A stretch of 64,000 nucleotides of DNA from Gammaproteobacteria bacterium (GCA_030829955.1 JAURNY010000003.1:1-64000); one strand, 5' to 3'. Positions 23,042 through 34,114 are shown, counted from the stretch's first letter. Translations and numbers: made by a program. Notes: generated by a model not told the origin, from the letters alone.

Positions 23042-24957
23042 AAATTAATGCGGCCGAGGCACTCAATATCATTATCTAGGCGCTGCACAAACTCTTCCAA
23101 TTGCATCGCCCCGAGGTCTTCGCCATCTCGAGTACGTACGGCCACAATATTGTTTTCTTGTTCACGTGCACCCAAAATAATCTGATATGGGACACGTTGC
23201 ATTGCGTGGTCGCGGATTTTAAGCCCGATCGTTTCATTTCTCAAGTCAACTTCGGCTCGAAAACCTTGATTTTTCAAGCTATCTGCAACTTTTTCTGCAT
23301 AATCGCTCTGCTTTTCAGTAATCGAGATGACTACAGCCTGAATTGGCGACAGCCAGACAGGAAAAGAACCCGCATAATTCTCGATTAAAATACCGATAAA
23401 ACGCTCCATTGAACCCACGATCGCTCGATGAAGCATGACAGGCACCTGTTTTGAACTATCTTCACTCACATAAGCGGCACCAAGGCGTTCCGGCATCGAA
23501 AAATCAACCTGAATCGTGCCACACTGCCAGACACGACCAATACAGTCCTTCAGAGAAAACTCAATTTTAGGGCCATAAAATGCACCCTCACCTGGTTGAA
23601 GGTTCCAGTCTAACTCTTTGTTATTTAAAGCAGTTTCTAGTGCCTGTTCCGCCTTATCCCAAATTTCATCACTACCAACCCGGTTTTCAGGTCTGGTTGA
23701 GAGTTTGATGATTACATCCTCAAAACTGAAATCGCGATAGACCTCAAACAACATATCAATGAAATTCGAAACTTCTTCCTGAATCTGCTCTTCGGTACAA
23801 AAAATATGTGCATCGTCCTGCGTAAAATTACGTGCACGCATCAAGCCATGTAAGGTGCCAGAAGCCTCATTACGATGACAGGAACCAAATTCGGCTAGTC
23901 TGATAGGTAGATCCCGGTAACTTTTAAGCCCTTGATTGAATACTTGAACATGACAAGGACAATTCATGGGTTTAATTGCATAATCCCGGCTTTCCGAGCT
24001 GGTGGTAAACATATCGGCACGAAATTTATCCCAGTGACCTGATTTTTCCCAAAGACTTCGATCAACTACTTGCGGGGTATGTATTTCCTGATAACCATGC
24101 TTATGCATTTTTTCACGAATGTACTGCTCAACTACCTTGTAAATCGTCCAACCTTTTGGATGCCAGAAGACCATACCCGGCGCTTCTTCCTGAAAATGGA
24201 ATAAGTCCTGTTTCTTGGCAAGTTTTCGGTGATCACGCTTTTCTGCTTCTTCGAGACGATGTAAATAAGCCTTTAATGCCTTTTTATCCTGCCATGCCGT
24301 ACCATAAATACGCTGAAGCATTTCATTGTTTGAATCGCCGCGCCAATATGCCCCTGCAAGTTTCATTAATTTGATGGCTTTAATCTTGCCTGTGCTGGGT
24401 ACGTGCGGTCCTCGACATAAATCGATAAAGTCGCCTTGTTTATAGAGTGATAGTTCCTCATTCACGGGAATGGATTCGATAATCTGAGCTTTGTATTCTT
24501 CGCCCAAATCACGAAAAAACTTAACGGCGTCGTCGCGAGACATGACCGAACGGGTAACTTCATAATCCGCTTTGGCAAGTTCTTGCATCTTCTTCTCGAT
24601 CTTTTCCAGATCCTCAGGCTTGAAACCGGGAGCATATTTGTAGTCGTAATAAAACCCATCTTCAATGACAGGTCCTATCGTGACCTGGGCTTCGGGATAA
24701 AGATCTTTCACCGCTTGTGCCATTAAATGTGCACTTGAATGACGAATCACTTCCAGACCTTCTGGGTCACGATCTGTAATAATCTGAAGATTGGAATCTT
24801 CATTAATGACATAAGCCGCGTCAACCAGCTTGTCATTTACTTTTCCGGCCAGAGTCGCTTTGGCAAGACCGGGGCCAATAGATTCTGCAACCTGCATAAC
24901 AGATACAGGCTGTTCATATTCTCGCTGACTATTATCAGGTAACGTAATCGTGGGCAT
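23032..24957 (-). CDS. thrS: Threonyl-tRNA synthetase
   Basis: Charges tRNA-Thr. Domain order: N-terminal TGS ([14 protein letters not shown]), editing domain with [12 protein letters not shown] and the zinc-type motif [12 protein letters not shown], class II core ([12 protein letters not shown] with the catalytic zinc cysteine, [34 protein letters not shown]) and the C-terminal anticodon-binding domain. A TTG at 24993 extends the frame, but the ATG at 24957 has AAGGAG seven bases upstream and matches the family start. It leads the operon with infC, rpmI and rplT. Confidence 0.97.
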   Translation of the reverse strand: MPTITLPDNSQREYEQPVSVMQVAESIGPGLAKATLAGKVNDKLVDAAYVINEDSNLQIITDRDPEGLEVIRHSSAHLMAQAVKDLYPEAQVTIGPVIEDGFYYDYKYAPGFKPEDLEKIEKKMQELAKADYEVTRSVMSRDDAVKFFRDLGEEYKAQIIESIPVNEELSLYKQGDFIDLCRGPHVPSTGKIKAIKLMKLAGAYWRGDSNNEMLQRIYGTAWQDKKALKAYLHRLEEAEKRDHRKLAKKQDLFHFQEEAPGMVFWHPKGWTIYKVVEQYIREKMHKHGYQEIHTPQVVDRSLWEKSGHWDKFRADMFTTSSESRDYAIKPMNCPCHVQVFNQGLKSYRDLPIRLAEFGSCHRNEASGTLHGLMRARNFTQDDAHIFCTEEQIQEEVSNFIDMLFEVYRDFSFEDVIIKLSTRPENRVGSDEIWDKAEQALETALNNKELDWNLQPGEGAFYGPKIEFSLKDCIGRVWQCGTIQVDFSMPERLGAAYVSEDSSKQVPVMLHRAIVGSMERFIGILIENYAGSFPVWLSPIQAVVISITEKQSDYAEKVADSLKNQGFRAEVDLRNETIGLKIRDHAMQRVPYQIILGAREQENNIVAVRTRDGEDLGAMQLEEFVQRLDNDIECLGRINLED

Positions 24958-24980
24958 TGCATGCTCCTTTATATTCAGTG

Positions 24981-25001
24981 GTGACCCCCACAAAAGGTCA
25001 C
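24981..25001 (-). promoter_or_regulatory. Hairpin in the thrS leader with UGU in the loop
   Basis: On the minus strand GTGACC, loop TTTTGTGGG, GGTCAC: a perfect 6-bp stem ending 11 bases before the Shine-Dalgarno of thrS. The loop contains UGU, a threonine anticodon. E. coli ThrRS represses its own mRNA by binding a tRNA-Thr-like hairpin at this kind of position. The role here is inference. Confidence 0.45.
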
Positions 25002-25040
25002 GTGCAAAGGATTAATTGTGGAATTATTTAACTGTTTTAA

Positions 25041-25117
25041 TGGTAGGCACGAGTGGACTCGAACCACCGACCCCTACCATGTCAAGGTAGTGCTCTAACC
25101 AGCTGAGCTACGCGCCT
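25041..25117 (-). tRNA. tRNA-Val (GAC)
   Basis: Cloverleaf on the minus strand: acceptor AGGCGCG with CGTGCCT, D-arm TAGCTCAGCTGGTTAGAGC, anticodon stem CTACC/GGTAG, loop TTGACAT (anticodon GAC), T-arm GGTTCGAGTCC, and encoded CCA at 25041-25043. It lies upstream of thrS on the same strand. Confidence 0.96.
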
Positions 25118-25177
25118 ACAAATAAAACTCAATGTTCTTAAACTTGGGCGATACTTCTATACTATGGCTCAGCTGAA

Positions 25178-25218
25178 AACCAGCTGCACCCTAAAGGGCA
25201 TAAAAGCTACGCGCCTAC
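25178..25218 (-). repeat. Interrupted partial duplicate of the tRNA-Val 5' end
   Basis: The plus-strand text AACCAGCTG then AGCTACGCGCCTAC, contiguous in the tRNA gene (25098-25119 region), recurs here but is split by an 18-base insertion at 25187-25204 that contains CCCTAAAGGG. It reads as a decayed or rearranged tRNA 5' half. The rest of the 154-base stretch 25118-25271 holds a small 7-bp hairpin at 25242-25259 and no gene. Confidence 0.6.
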
Positions 25219-25271
25219 TACTTCAAAGGCGGCATAGAATACATTACATATTTGTAATGACAAGCCCGAAT

Positions 25272-27296
25272 TTAACCTGCTTTTGTATCTACAATACCTA
25301 ATCCGTATAACTGGATTTGCTGAATCTCATCACGAACTCTCGCAGCCTCTTCAAATTCCAGATCTCGCGCATGCTGATACATTTTTTCCTCCAGATTTTT
25401 GATTTTTTTCATCAATAAATCAGGGGGGATTGACTCGTATTTGGCTTTATCTTCAGCCACTTTTTTCAATACGCTCCGTTGTTGTTCAGCTTTGTTTGAA
25501 TAGGCGCCTTCAAGTATATCTGTAATTGCCTTACTGATACCTTTCGGCGTGATGCCATGCTCCTTATTAAACGCTATCTGTTTTTCACGGCGACGTTCGG
25601 TTTCATCCATCGCATATTTCATTGAACCTGTAATCCTGTCAGCATATAAAATAGCCTTACCATTAAGATTTCGTGCAGCACGCCCTATTGTTTGAATTAA
25701 AGATGTACTAGAACGCAAGAATCCTTCCTTATCAGCATCGAGAATAGCGATTAACGATACTTCCGGCATATCCAGCCCCTCACGCAGCAGGTTAATGCCT
25801 ACCAGTACATCAAATTCGCCTTTTCGCAGGTCACGTATGATTTCAACACGTTCAACCGTATCAATATCAGAGTGTAAATAACGAACACGTACGCCATGTT
25901 CCGATAGATATTCCGTTAAGTCTTCCGACATACGCTTGGTCAACGTTGTCACTAATACCCGTTCATTGACTTGAACGCGTAAATTAATCTCTGACAACAA
26001 ATCATCTACCTGAGTAGTTACAGGTCGCACTTCGACTTCAGGGTCAATCAAGCCAGTTGGTCTGACAACTTGCTCTACAATAAGACCAGAGTTTTCTTTT
26101 TCATAAGGTCCTGGCGTTGCTGAAACAAAAATTGTTTGAGGTATCAGTTTTTCAAACTCATCAAAACGTAATGGTCGATTATCCAATGCAGAAGGCAAAC
26201 GAAACCCATATTCCACCAGATTTTCTTTTCTGGCGCGATCACCACGATACATACCACCGAGTTGTGGAACAGTTACATGACTTTCATCGATGACCAATAT
26301 GGCGTCCTCAGGTAGATAATCGATTAATGTCGGTGGTGGCTCGCCAGCTTTACGACCTGATAAATAACGAGAGTAATTTTCAATTCCGGAGCAATAACCA
26401 ATTTCATTGATCATTTCGATATCAAATTTAGTTCGCTGTTCCAAACGTTGGGCTTCAACTAATTTGTTTAACGATTCTAGTTGCTGCAGTCTCTCTTTTA
26501 ATTCTATTTTGATTTGCTCAACCGCATCTAATAGGGTTTGACGTTTAGTGACATAATGCGTCTTGGGATGAATCGTGACTCTTGGTAATTTTCTTAACAC
26601 CACACCTGTTAAGGGATCAAATTGACTTAATGATTCAATTTCTTCATCAAATAATTCAATACGTATGGCTTCACGTTCAGACTCTGCAGGAAATACATCA
26701 ATCACATCACCACGTGTTCGAAATGTACCGCGTTGCAGTTCAACCTCATTTCGTTTGTACTGCAATTCAGTCAATCGTCTGAGTAACGTGCGTTGGTCGA
26801 CCATATCACCACGATCCAGATGCATGACCATTTGCAGGTAACTGGATGGATCACCTAAACCATAAATAGCAGACACGGTCGCGACAATAATCGTGTCTCT
26901 GCGTTCAAGAATTGCCTTGGTAGCAGATAAACGCATTTGCTCAATATGCTCGTTAATTGATGCGTCTTTCTCTATATAGGTATCACTGGCAGGGACATAG
27001 GCCTCAGGCTGGTAATAGTCATAATAAGAAACAAAATATTCCACCGCATTATTGGGAAAGAATTCTTTCATTTCACCATAAAGCTGAGCGGCTAATGTTT
27101 TATTTGGCGCCAGTATCATCGCAGGACGTTGTTGTTCCTGTATCACGTTGGCAATGGAAAACGTTTTTCCTGAACCTGTTACACCTAGCAAAGTCTGGTT
27201 TGCCAGACCATCAGCAAGTCCTTCAGACAATTTTTGAATTGCTGTCGGTTGATCACCAGCTGGCACATATTCTGAAATTAGCTGGAATTCCTTCAT
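25272..27296 (-). CDS. uvrB: Excinuclease ABC subunit B
   Basis: Damage-verifying helicase-like subunit of nucleotide excision repair. 674 residues with Walker [10 protein letters not shown] (38-46), the beta-hairpin region [30 protein letters not shown], helicase motifs [24 protein letters not shown] and QTIGRAARN, and the C-terminal UVR motif ([20 protein letters not shown]) that contacts UvrA/UvrC. It is a single gene, divergent from the aminotransferase. Confidence 0.98.
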   Translation of the reverse strand: MKEFQLISEYVPAGDQPTAIQKLSEGLADGLANQTLLGVTGSGKTFSIANVIQEQQRPAMILAPNKTLAAQLYGEMKEFFPNNAVEYFVSYYDYYQPEAYVPASDTYIEKDASINEHIEQMRLSATKAILERRDTIIVATVSAIYGLGDPSSYLQMVMHLDRGDMVDQRTLLRRLTELQYKRNEVELQRGTFRTRGDVIDVFPAESEREAIRIELFDEEIESLSQFDPLTGVVLRKLPRVTIHPKTHYVTKRQTLLDAVEQIKIELKERLQQLESLNKLVEAQRLEQRTKFDIEMINEIGYCSGIENYSRYLSGRKAGEPPPTLIDYLPEDAILVIDESHVTVPQLGGMYRGDRARKENLVEYGFRLPSALDNRPLRFDEFEKLIPQTIFVSATPGPYEKENSGLIVEQVVRPTGLIDPEVEVRPVTTQVDDLLSEINLRVQVNERVLVTTLTKRMSEDLTEYLSEHGVRVRYLHSDIDTVERVEIIRDLRKGEFDVLVGINLLREGLDMPEVSLIAILDADKEGFLRSSTSLIQTIGRAARNLNGKAILYADRITGSMKYAMDETERRREKQIAFNKEHGITPKGISKAITDILEGAYSNKAEQQRSVLKKVAEDKAKYESIPPDLLMKKIKNLEEKMYQHARDLEFEEAARVRDEIQQIQLYGLGIVDTKAG

Positions 27297-27394
27297 TTTT
27301 GCTGTTTAGTCTGCGTCATGAATCGAGTATATTACTGCGGCGCAGGAAAGTATAAATCACTCTCTTGATTATTAGTTTTTTAATTGAATAATTT

Positions 27395-27410
27395 CAATCA
27401 TGCATGATTG
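27395..27410. promoter_or_regulatory. Perfect 16-bp palindrome CAATCATGCATGATTG
   Basis: Both halves are exact complements. It lies in the 165-base divergent region between uvrB and the aminotransferase gene, about 52 bases before the latter's ATG. A dimeric regulator could bind here; no known consensus was matched. Confidence 0.45.
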
Positions 27411-27461
27411 TTAATTATTGTTTTTATTGATTTTATTATTATTTGGAGTTAATTAGCATTA

Positions 27462-28649
27462 ATGTTGGACATATCTTTATCGCATCGCGCTCAGAGCATT
27501 AAACCTTCCCCTACCCTGGCCGTCACCGCAAAAGCTGCAGAATTAAGAGCTGCTGGCAAAGATATTATCGGTTTGGGTGCAGGCGAACCAGATTTTGATA
27601 CACCCGATCATATTAAAAAGGCGGCTATCAAGGCGATTGAATCAGGACAAACCAAATATACAGCTGTTGATGGCACGACTGAATTAAAGAAAGCGATTAT
27701 CCAGAAGTTTAAAAATGAAAATAATCTGGATTATGAAATGAATCAGGTTGCTGTCCAGTCTGGCGCTAAACATAGCTTATATAATCTATTTCAGGCCTTA
27801 TTGAATCCGGGTGATGAAGTGATTATTCCTGCGCCATTTTGGGTATCATATCCTGATATGGCAAAACTGGCAGGCGCAGAACCAGTCATCATCAAGACAA
27901 CGATTGAAGATTCATTCAAGATTAGTCCAGAGCAACTGCGCGGCGCAATCAGCGATAAATCACGTTTATTTGTGATTAATAGCCCTTCAAATCCCAGTGG
28001 TGTTTGTTATTCAGAACAGGAACTTGCTGCATTGGGTGAAGTACTACTCGAATATCCGGATATTATGGTCGTAACCGATGATATTTATGAGCATATTCTT
28101 TGGGGTCAGGACAAATTCCTGAATATCCTGAATGTATGCCCCAAACTTTTTGAGCGTACGGTAGTTGTAAATGGTGTTTCCAAGGCTTATTCGATGACCG
28201 GTTGGCGTATTGGCTACGTTGGCGGCCCTGCTTCTCTTGTAAAAGGAATGAATAAAATTGCCTCACAAAGCACGTCTAACCCGACATCGATCGCACAAGC
28301 AGCAGCTGTTGCCGCTTTAACAGGTGACCAATCCTACATTCATGAAAGTACGAGCGTGTTTAAAGCACGTCACGATTTTGTTTATGAGAATTTAATGAAG
28401 ATTGATGGTATTAATTGTCTCAAAGGTGATGGTACTTTTTATAGTTTTCCAGATATGAATGGTGTGATTCAGGCTATGGACAATATTAGGAACGATATTG
28501 AGCTAGCTGAATTTTTCCTAGAAGAGGCAGAGGTTGCTATGGTGCCAGGCTCTGCTTTTGGTGCACCTGGTTGTATGCGCATCTCATTTGCCACCAGTAT
28601 GGAAAAACTGGAAGCAAGTATGGAGCGCATTAAACGGGTTTTAGCCTAA
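27462..28649 (+). CDS. Aspartate aminotransferase (class I PLP)
   Basis: A 395-residue fold-type I aminotransferase of the AspB/AspC-1b type: start LSHRAQSIKPSPTLAVTAKA, GAGEPDFDTPDHI, NSPSNPSGVCY, VTDDIYEHILW, and the PLP lysine in VSKAYSMTGWRIGY. The C-terminal CMRISFATSMEKL carries the substrate arginine. It interconverts aspartate/oxaloacetate, and members of this group can also act on prephenate. GGAG lies 13 bases before the ATG, a rather long spacing. Confidence 0.92.
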   Translation: MLDISLSHRAQSIKPSPTLAVTAKAAELRAAGKDIIGLGAGEPDFDTPDHIKKAAIKAIESGQTKYTAVDGTTELKKAIIQKFKNENNLDYEMNQVAVQSGAKHSLYNLFQALLNPGDEVIIPAPFWVSYPDMAKLAGAEPVIIKTTIEDSFKISPEQLRGAISDKSRLFVINSPSNPSGVCYSEQELAALGEVLLEYPDIMVVTDDIYEHILWGQDKFLNILNVCPKLFERTVVVNGVSKAYSMTGWRIGYVGGPASLVKGMNKIASQSTSNPTSIAQAAAVAALTGDQSYIHESTSVFKARHDFVYENLMKIDGINCLKGDGTFYSFPDMNGVIQAMDNIRNDIELAEFFLEEAEVAMVPGSAFGAPGCMRISFATSMEKLEASMERIKRVLA

Positions 28650-28708
28650 TCAGCCATTTAGTGTTGACCGGCTTAACCTGCAACAGTACCATACGCGCCT
28701 TGATTTAT

Positions 28709-28784
28709 TCCCCGGTAGCTCAGTCGGTAGAGCGGGTGACTGTTAATCACTAGGTCGGCAGTTCGAGCCTGTCCCGGGGAGCCA
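28709..28784 (+). tRNA. tRNA-Asn (GUU)
   Basis: Acceptor TCCCCGG with CCGGGGA, D-arm TAGCTCAGTCGGTAGAGC, anticodon loop CTGTTAA (anticodon GTT), T-arm AGTTCGAGCCT, discriminator G and encoded CCA. A strong terminator follows. Confidence 0.96.
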
Positions 28785-28788
28785 TATT

Positions 28789-28824
28789 GAAAGCCTTAAA
28801 GTGAAAACTTTAAGGCTTTTTTTA
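28789..28824 (+). terminator. Rho-independent terminator after tRNA-Asn
   Basis: AAGCCTTAAAG (28791-28801), loop of six, CTTTAAGGCTT (28808-28818), followed by T residues. An 11-bp perfect stem. Confidence 0.92.
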
Positions 28825-28904
28825 TTTATAAAATCGAACTACCTCATTGTTTAGGCACGGTTGCTGATTCAAGCGTAATTGTCGAGTCTTTTACAAGAAG
28901 GCAA

Positions 28905-28935
28905 ATAAAAAAAGGCTTCAATAGATGCCCTTCTT
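28905..28935 (-). terminator. Weak terminator candidate after galU
   Basis: On the minus strand AAGGGC, ten bases, GCCTT then seven T residues. The stem is short with one bulge. It lies where the end of the long minus-strand polysaccharide operon is expected, which is the main support. Confidence 0.35.
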
Positions 28936-28955
28936 CTTTATATGTAATATTGAAA

Positions 28956-29825
28956 TTAAATACTTTTTAAATAATCTTCAAAGTCTTTACTGATGTCTTT
29001 ATCTTTCAATGCATATTGCACAGATGCCTGCATATAACCAAGTTTTGAACCACAGTCATATCGTGTACCTTCGAACTGATAGGCATAAACTGCGTCTTTC
29101 TTTAACAGTAAATCAATAGCATCTGTTAATTGAATTTCATTACCTGCTCCTCTTGGGGTTTTTTCAAGACAATAGAAAATCTCAGGGCTAAGTACATAAC
29201 GCCCTACTACTGCCAAAGTAGATGGAGAGTCTTCCGGTTTTGGTTTCTCGACAATACTACTCATTTTAAATAGTGAATCATCTTCTGCAGGATCAGCTTC
29301 TATAATGCCGTACTTGTAAGTTTCTTCTTTAGGAACATCCATGCAGGCAATAACGCTTTTCCGTTGCTTTTCAAACTTATCAATCATTTGTTTAGTTGCG
29401 CCACGTTGTCCATCATCAATTAAATCATCCGGCAAAATAACAGCAAATGGCTCATTACCAATAACAGGCCTTGCGCAAAGTACAGCATGACCTAAGCCAA
29501 GAGGTTCTGCCTGACGAATATATATACAAGTGACATTATCAGGAACTATATTTCGTAAAATTTCCAGTTGCTGTGTTTTCCCTTTCTTTTTAAGCTCTGT
29601 TTCCAATTCATACGCTTTATCAAAATGATCAGTAATTGACCTTTTTGTTCGACCAGTAATAAAAATCAATTCCGTAATGCCAGCTGCAACAGCTTCTTCA
29701 ACAGCATATTGAATAAGCGGTTTATCTACGATAGGCAACATTTCCTTAGGGTTAGCTTTAGTTGCTGGTAAAAATCTCGTTCCTTGCCCAGCAACAGGGA
29801 AAACTGCTTTGTTGACTTTGTTCAT
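28956..29825 (-). CDS. galU: UTP-glucose-1-phosphate uridylyltransferase
   Basis: Makes UDP-glucose. 289 residues: nucleotide-binding start [42 protein letters not shown] and [11 protein letters not shown]. It is the last gene of the minus-strand polysaccharide array, three bases after the WbpM-like gene. UDP-glucose is the substrate of the SQD1-like enzyme encoded at 48370-49560, which may be why galU is included. Confidence 0.96.
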   Translation of the reverse strand: MNKVNKAVFPVAGQGTRFLPATKANPKEMLPIVDKPLIQYAVEEAVAAGITELIFITGRTKRSITDHFDKAYELETELKKKGKTQQLEILRNIVPDNVTCIYIRQAEPLGLGHAVLCARPVIGNEPFAVILPDDLIDDGQRGATKQMIDKFEKQRKSVIACMDVPKEETYKYGIIEADPAEDDSLFKMSSIVEKPKPEDSPSTLAVVGRYVLSPEIFYCLEKTPRGAGNEIQLTDAIDLLLKKDAVYAYQFEGTRYDCGSKLGYMQASVQYALKDKDISKDFEDYLKSI

Positions 29826-29827
29826 AT

Positions 29828-31699
29828 TTATTTTGCTTTGTTGATAGATGTAATATTGTTATTAGACGCTTGATATGGCACCAAGTCATTTAAAAGTATT
29901 TCAGCAGCAGGCATATCAAGTTTTTCACTGTAATCGATTAATTGGTCGATCTTTTCAATAATAAGTTTTTCATTGAGAGCAGGATATTTAGCAATAAATA
30001 TTTTTTTATGTGCTGTTTTATCCCTTTCTTCGTATTCATAAAAAAGCTCTTCGAACATTTTTTCACCAGGTCTTAGCCCTGTATATTCAATTTTTATATC
30101 TTTATTAGGCGTTAACCCGGAAAGTAAAATTAATTGTTCTGCCAAAAAGCTTATTTTTACAGGTTCCCCCATATCCAGCACAAATATTTCACCGCCACTC
30201 CCCATAACACTGGATTGCATAATCAACTGACAAGCCTCAGGGATAGTCATGAAATAACGAATGATATCTGGATGTGTTACCGTTACCGGCCCACCATTTT
30301 TAATTTGCTCTTTAAACAATGGGACAACGCTACCTATTGAACCCAAAACATTACCAAAACGTACAGTCATGAATTTAGTGCTGGATTTTCCATTTTTAGT
30401 TTCAACATACATTTCAGCAACACGTTTACTTGCACCTAAAACATTACTGGGATTTACTGCCTTGTCTGTTGAAATAAACACAAATCGATCACATCCAAAT
30501 TCAGAGGCAGCATCTGCAACATTTCTTGTCCCTAATATATTATTTTTGATACCTTCTCTTGGTTGCCTTTGAAGAATGGGAACATGTTTATATGCCGCAG
30601 CATGAAAAATCATATCTGGTTTTAAGTCGCTTACTAATTTATTGATAAATGCTTTGTCACATACATTGCCTAAAATAAATTCAATTTCTAAATCAATCTC
30701 CTTTAATGTTTCTTCCAATTGATACAAATAGAATTCACTGTGATCAAGCACACACAGTTTTTTAGGTTTCATAGCAGTTATCTGGCGACAAAGCTCTGAT
30801 CCGATTGATCCTGCCCCTCCAGTTACTAATATTTTTTTATTAAATAAACCATACCTAATCATTCCCCAATCAAGCTGTATTTTTTCTCTTCCTAATAAAT
30901 CTTCAATTTGAACTTGTCTTAATTGTTGCAAGGTAAATCTGCCAGATACCATGTCTTGCATAGTAGGCAGTGTTCGTAATTGACAAGTAGTTTGCTCACA
31001 GATATTAATAATGCGACGCATATCTCTATTAGATGCTGATGGAATAGCAAGAAGAATTAAGTCTACTCCATGTTGTTCACACAGACTTGGTATTACATCA
31101 GTATTACCTATTACTCTAATTCCGTGAATTTCTGAATCCAGAAGATTAGCTCCATCATCAATAAAGCCTACTACTTGATAACCAGGTTCTCTCAAAATTT
31201 CTCGAGCCAACATATCTCCTGCAGTACCCGCACCTACTATTAACACTCGCTGATCATCATTTTGAGCAATCAATTTTAATGAGTGATCTTTAATCATCCT
31301 GTATGTCAATCTTGACCCACCTAGCATGAAGATCAGTAGAATTGGATAAATAACCAATATTGAACGTGGAATACCTTCCAGTCTAAACCACATGAAAAAT
31401 ATCAATGTTAGTGCTAAAGAACCCACAATTGATGCACGAATAATATTCCAAAGATCAGCCAAGCTAGCAAAACGCCATATCCCTTTATGCAATTTATATC
31501 GTTTATAGACTAACCCTTGCACCAGCATCACAACGGGCAATACATAAAGGCTCATTTGCCAATTAAAGTAAGGAAAATCCAGATTAAAACGGAGACACCA
31601 GGCAAAGACCCAGGCAAACATTGCAATAATGAAATCATGCGCAATGATTACCTTTTTAGGGTTTGCTTTTTTTAAAGTGGCTAGTAATGATTCAACCAT
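29828..31699 (-). CDS. WbpM/PglF/CapD-type membrane nucleotide-sugar 4,6-dehydratase
   Basis: 623 residues. The N-terminal third has about four membrane segments (residues about 18-125). A first Rossmann motif [14 protein letters not shown] (about 150) and the catalytic SDR domain with [14 protein letters not shown] (about 295) follow. The active-site block is [16 protein letters not shown], where the classical tyrosine is replaced as is usual in this family. Members convert UDP-GlcNAc to the 4-keto-6-deoxy sugar at the inner membrane, for QuiNAc, FucNAc or diNAcBac-type residues. Confidence 0.92.
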   Translation of the reverse strand: MVESLLATLKKANPKKVIIAHDFIIAMFAWVFAWCLRFNLDFPYFNWQMSLYVLPVVMLVQGLVYKRYKLHKGIWRFASLADLWNIIRASIVGSLALTLIFFMWFRLEGIPRSILVIYPILLIFMLGGSRLTYRMIKDHSLKLIAQNDDQRVLIVGAGTAGDMLAREILREPGYQVVGFIDDGANLLDSEIHGIRVIGNTDVIPSLCEQHGVDLILLAIPSASNRDMRRIINICEQTTCQLRTLPTMQDMVSGRFTLQQLRQVQIEDLLGREKIQLDWGMIRYGLFNKKILVTGGAGSIGSELCRQITAMKPKKLCVLDHSEFYLYQLEETLKEIDLEIEFILGNVCDKAFINKLVSDLKPDMIFHAAAYKHVPILQRQPREGIKNNILGTRNVADAASEFGCDRFVFISTDKAVNPSNVLGASKRVAEMYVETKNGKSSTKFMTVRFGNVLGSIGSVVPLFKEQIKNGGPVTVTHPDIIRYFMTIPEACQLIMQSSVMGSGGEIFVLDMGEPVKISFLAEQLILLSGLTPNKDIKIEYTGLRPGEKMFEELFYEYEERDKTAHKKIFIAKYPALNEKLIIEKIDQLIDYSEKLDMPAAEILLNDLVPYQASNNNITSINKAK

Positions 31700-31715
31700 A
31701 ATATTAGATGGCTAT

Positions 31716-32384
31716 TTATGTTGTCATTCGTATTACATGAAATGCTTCGCCATAACGAAAGCCAGCTTGAGTGCCACGAAATGTTGCCAGTGATTCAATA
31801 GCTAATAATGAACGTGGCCCGTCACTTTCTGACACCTGACTTTCATAACAAGTCAAAGCCTTTTTCTTCACATCAAAATAGTTAGATATATCAACAACCC
31901 AGTTAGGCGTAAAATTTGGTTCTATATGAGGCGCATTCCAATGTGTCTCTGATAGAGTTTCATAAGCGGCTATGAGTTTAATATTTAAACCGGATTTCAC
32001 AGGGCGTGTTGCCACCATGGCACTATCGAATATCACACGATGGTCAATATGTCGATCAGGATAAGGACAAAGTACAACTTCAGGCTTCAGCTTATCTACA
32101 GCATCACAAATCTTTCTATTTAAAATATGAACAGGTTCATTTCCTACCTGTGTGGCAGGAATATCCAGAAACTCGAAATCGGCTACGCCTAAAATTTTAT
32201 ATGCTTCTTTCGCTTCATTAACTGTTATTTCATATGATTCTTTTTTATAAAGTGGCGGTAAATGCCCGGATACTGTTAACACAAAAACACGATCGCCTTG
32301 AGCAGCATATTTAGCAATGACACCACCTGCCCCTAATGTTTCATCATCTGGGTGGGGGGAAATAATTAGTACTGTTTTTGTCAT
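31716..32384 (-). CDS. PIG-L (LmbE-like) deacetylase
   Basis: A 222-residue zinc-dependent N-deacetylase family protein: metal motif PHPDDETLGAGG at the start and HIDHR later, both typical. In polysaccharide loci such enzymes remove an N-acetyl group from a sugar intermediate, or act on lipid-linked sugars. It lies next to a C-methyltransferase gene (gap 5 bases), suggesting the two work on the same sugar. Confidence 0.9.
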   Translation of the reverse strand: MTKTVLIISPHPDDETLGAGGVIAKYAAQGDRVFVLTVSGHLPPLYKKESYEITVNEAKEAYKILGVADFEFLDIPATQVGNEPVHILNRKICDAVDKLKPEVVLCPYPDRHIDHRVIFDSAMVATRPVKSGLNIKLIAAYETLSETHWNAPHIEPNFTPNWVVDISNYFDVKKKALTCYESQVSESDGPRSLLAIESLATFRGTQAGFRYGEAFHVIRMTT

Positions 32385-32389
32385 AATAA

Positions 32390-33652
32390 TCAGTTTAGTG
32401 AATTGATAATTTCAGGCTTAGGCATTGGCAAAATAAATTGACCTATTTCTTCAAGATACTTTTTATGCGTTTTCATAATAGGCTCAGCGAAATTCCATGC
32501 GAGTATCAATAAATAATCCGGCTTTTTCTTATAAATATATTCTGATGATAATACAGGGATATGGGTGCCAGGTGTAAATAAATTCTGCTTTAATGGATTA
32601 TCATCAACTATGAAACTGATATCATTTCCATCTATGCCAAAATGTGCCATTAATGTTGTTGCTTTTGTAGGTGCACCAAATCCCGCTATCAATTTATTAT
32701 CTTGCTTTATATTATCTATTAGAACGCGTAAATCATCCCTAACCTGATCTATTCGTTTTTGATAATTAAGTAGTTGGGAAACATCATTTAAACCTGCATC
32801 ATGTTCCAACTTGATTAGTTCATTTACAGTATCATCATGTTTTATAGTGGCAGGAGACTTTTGTACAAATACTCTTATTGAACCACCTTGTGGAGAAACC
32901 CTTTCTACTGAAATAACTTCCATACCATGTCTCTTAAACAGGGCTATAAATGGTTCAACCGTATGAAAATCGACATGCTCATGGTAAATCGTGTCAAACC
33001 AGATATTTGTAAAAACGTCATAAAAGTAACCAACTTCTAGTATAAAAACACCATCGTCATCTAGTAATGTTTTTACACCTTTAATAACGCTATCGAGATT
33101 ATCAATATGTGCACATGCATTATGTGATGTAATTATTTTAGCTGGACCCTTTTCAAACAATAAGTTTTTAGCAACAGAATGCGAAAAAAAGTCTGCAATT
33201 GTAGGAATGCCTGCAGCAATCGCGATATCCGCAATATTAGCGGCAGGATCAACACCTTGAACTGTCATACCTAATTCTTTAAAGAACTTCAGGCAAGCAC
33301 CATCATTAGATCCAATATCAATAACCAGATCACTTTTATTTAATTGAAAACGATCGACAATGTATTTCGCATAATCGCGCAAATGAGACAAAAAGTGTGA
33401 TGACGTTGAGGAAACATAAGAATAGTCTTTTTGATATAGTATTTCTGGTTTTACAACATGTCCTAATTGAACATGATGACAGTTTTTACAGAAATAAAGC
33501 TCTAGCGGATAACAAGCCTGCGTAATATTTAATTCAGCCTTAGTAACAAAATCATTACCCGGCGGTGTAGGCGTTAATTCCAGAATGCGCTCCAAATCCC
33601 TTGAAAGACACATACGACATGTATCTCGAAAATAGAAATCCTCCAGACTCAT
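32390..33652 (-). CDS. Sugar C-methyltransferase (TcaB9/EryBIII-type) with N-terminal zinc site
   Basis: 420 residues, the length of NDP-sugar C-methyltransferases. Order: N-terminal zinc-binding CRMC and CKNC pairs (about 12-58), SAM domain with LVIDIGSNDGACLKFF (about 108-122), the active-site stretch DTIYHEHVDFH (general base Glu/His), and the C-terminal Rossmann-like domain with AGFGAPTKATTLM. The family adds methyl to a carbon of a 4-keto NDP-sugar, giving a branched sugar. It overlaps the cupin gene by four bases. Confidence 0.87.
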   Translation of the reverse strand: MSLEDFYFRDTCRMCLSRDLERILELTPTPPGNDFVTKAELNITQACYPLELYFCKNCHHVQLGHVVKPEILYQKDYSYVSSTSSHFLSHLRDYAKYIVDRFQLNKSDLVIDIGSNDGACLKFFKELGMTVQGVDPAANIADIAIAAGIPTIADFFSHSVAKNLLFEKGPAKIITSHNACAHIDNLDSVIKGVKTLLDDDGVFILEVGYFYDVFTNIWFDTIYHEHVDFHTVEPFIALFKRHGMEVISVERVSPQGGSIRVFVQKSPATIKHDDTVNELIKLEHDAGLNDVSQLLNYQKRIDQVRDDLRVLIDNIKQDNKLIAGFGAPTKATTLMAHFGIDGNDISFIVDDNPLKQNLFTPGTHIPVLSSEYIYKKKPDYLLILAWNFAEPIMKTHKKYLEEIGQFILPMPKPEIINSLN

Positions 33653-34092
33653 ACTTTTACAGAATCTGGCTCTATTAATATCACTCTTTTTACATCTGAT
33701 TCATATGCTTCCTGATCACGAGGATTACGGCTCATTGCTAACAGTTGAGTATCTTCCAGAAAAACAGTGGCATGATCTTCCATTGGAGGGGTGAACACCA
33801 TCTCTCCTGCTGTCACAGTAATTTTGTCCGGCTCAGCTTCTGAGCCTGTCGGACGAAAATAATAATCAAAACCACCAGATAACACATACATGTAATGCCA
33901 GTCTGTTTGATGATAATGATTAGATCTAACCGTACCTTTTTTAGATGTTATCAATGATAGGTTTTTCATTGGGAAGTTAACTAGGCACTGAATTGCACCT
34001 CTAGCATCAACATGTGGTTCTTCAAGATCTATAATACCTGATGCTGGCCACATATTTTCATCATCTAAATGTATGTCTTTCCACTTTTCCAT
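33649..34092 (-). CDS. Cupin-fold protein, probable sugar epimerase or isomerase
   Basis: 147 residues with a single cupin barrel: RSNHYHQTDWHYMYVLSG carries the metal-binding histidines, and GEMVFTPPMEDHA the second motif. Small cupins next to sugar C-methyltransferases often resemble 3,5-epimerases or WxcM-type isomerases; the reaction is not known. It overlaps the methyltransferase and follows the Gfo/Idh gene, forming part of one sugar cassette. The ribosome site is AGGATAAAT. Confidence 0.75.
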   Translation of the reverse strand: MEKWKDIHLDDENMWPASGIIDLEEPHVDARGAIQCLVNFPMKNLSLITSKKGTVRSNHYHQTDWHYMYVLSGGFDYYFRPTGSEAEPDKITVTAGEMVFTPPMEDHATVFLEDTQLLAMSRNPRDQEAYESDVKRVILIEPDSVKV

Positions 34093-34114
34093 ATTTATCC
34101 TGCCATATTAATAG

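Noticed and set aside
26957-27355. 132-codon plus-strand frame inside uvrB
   Set aside because: It is the antisense shadow of the conserved uvrB 5' end.
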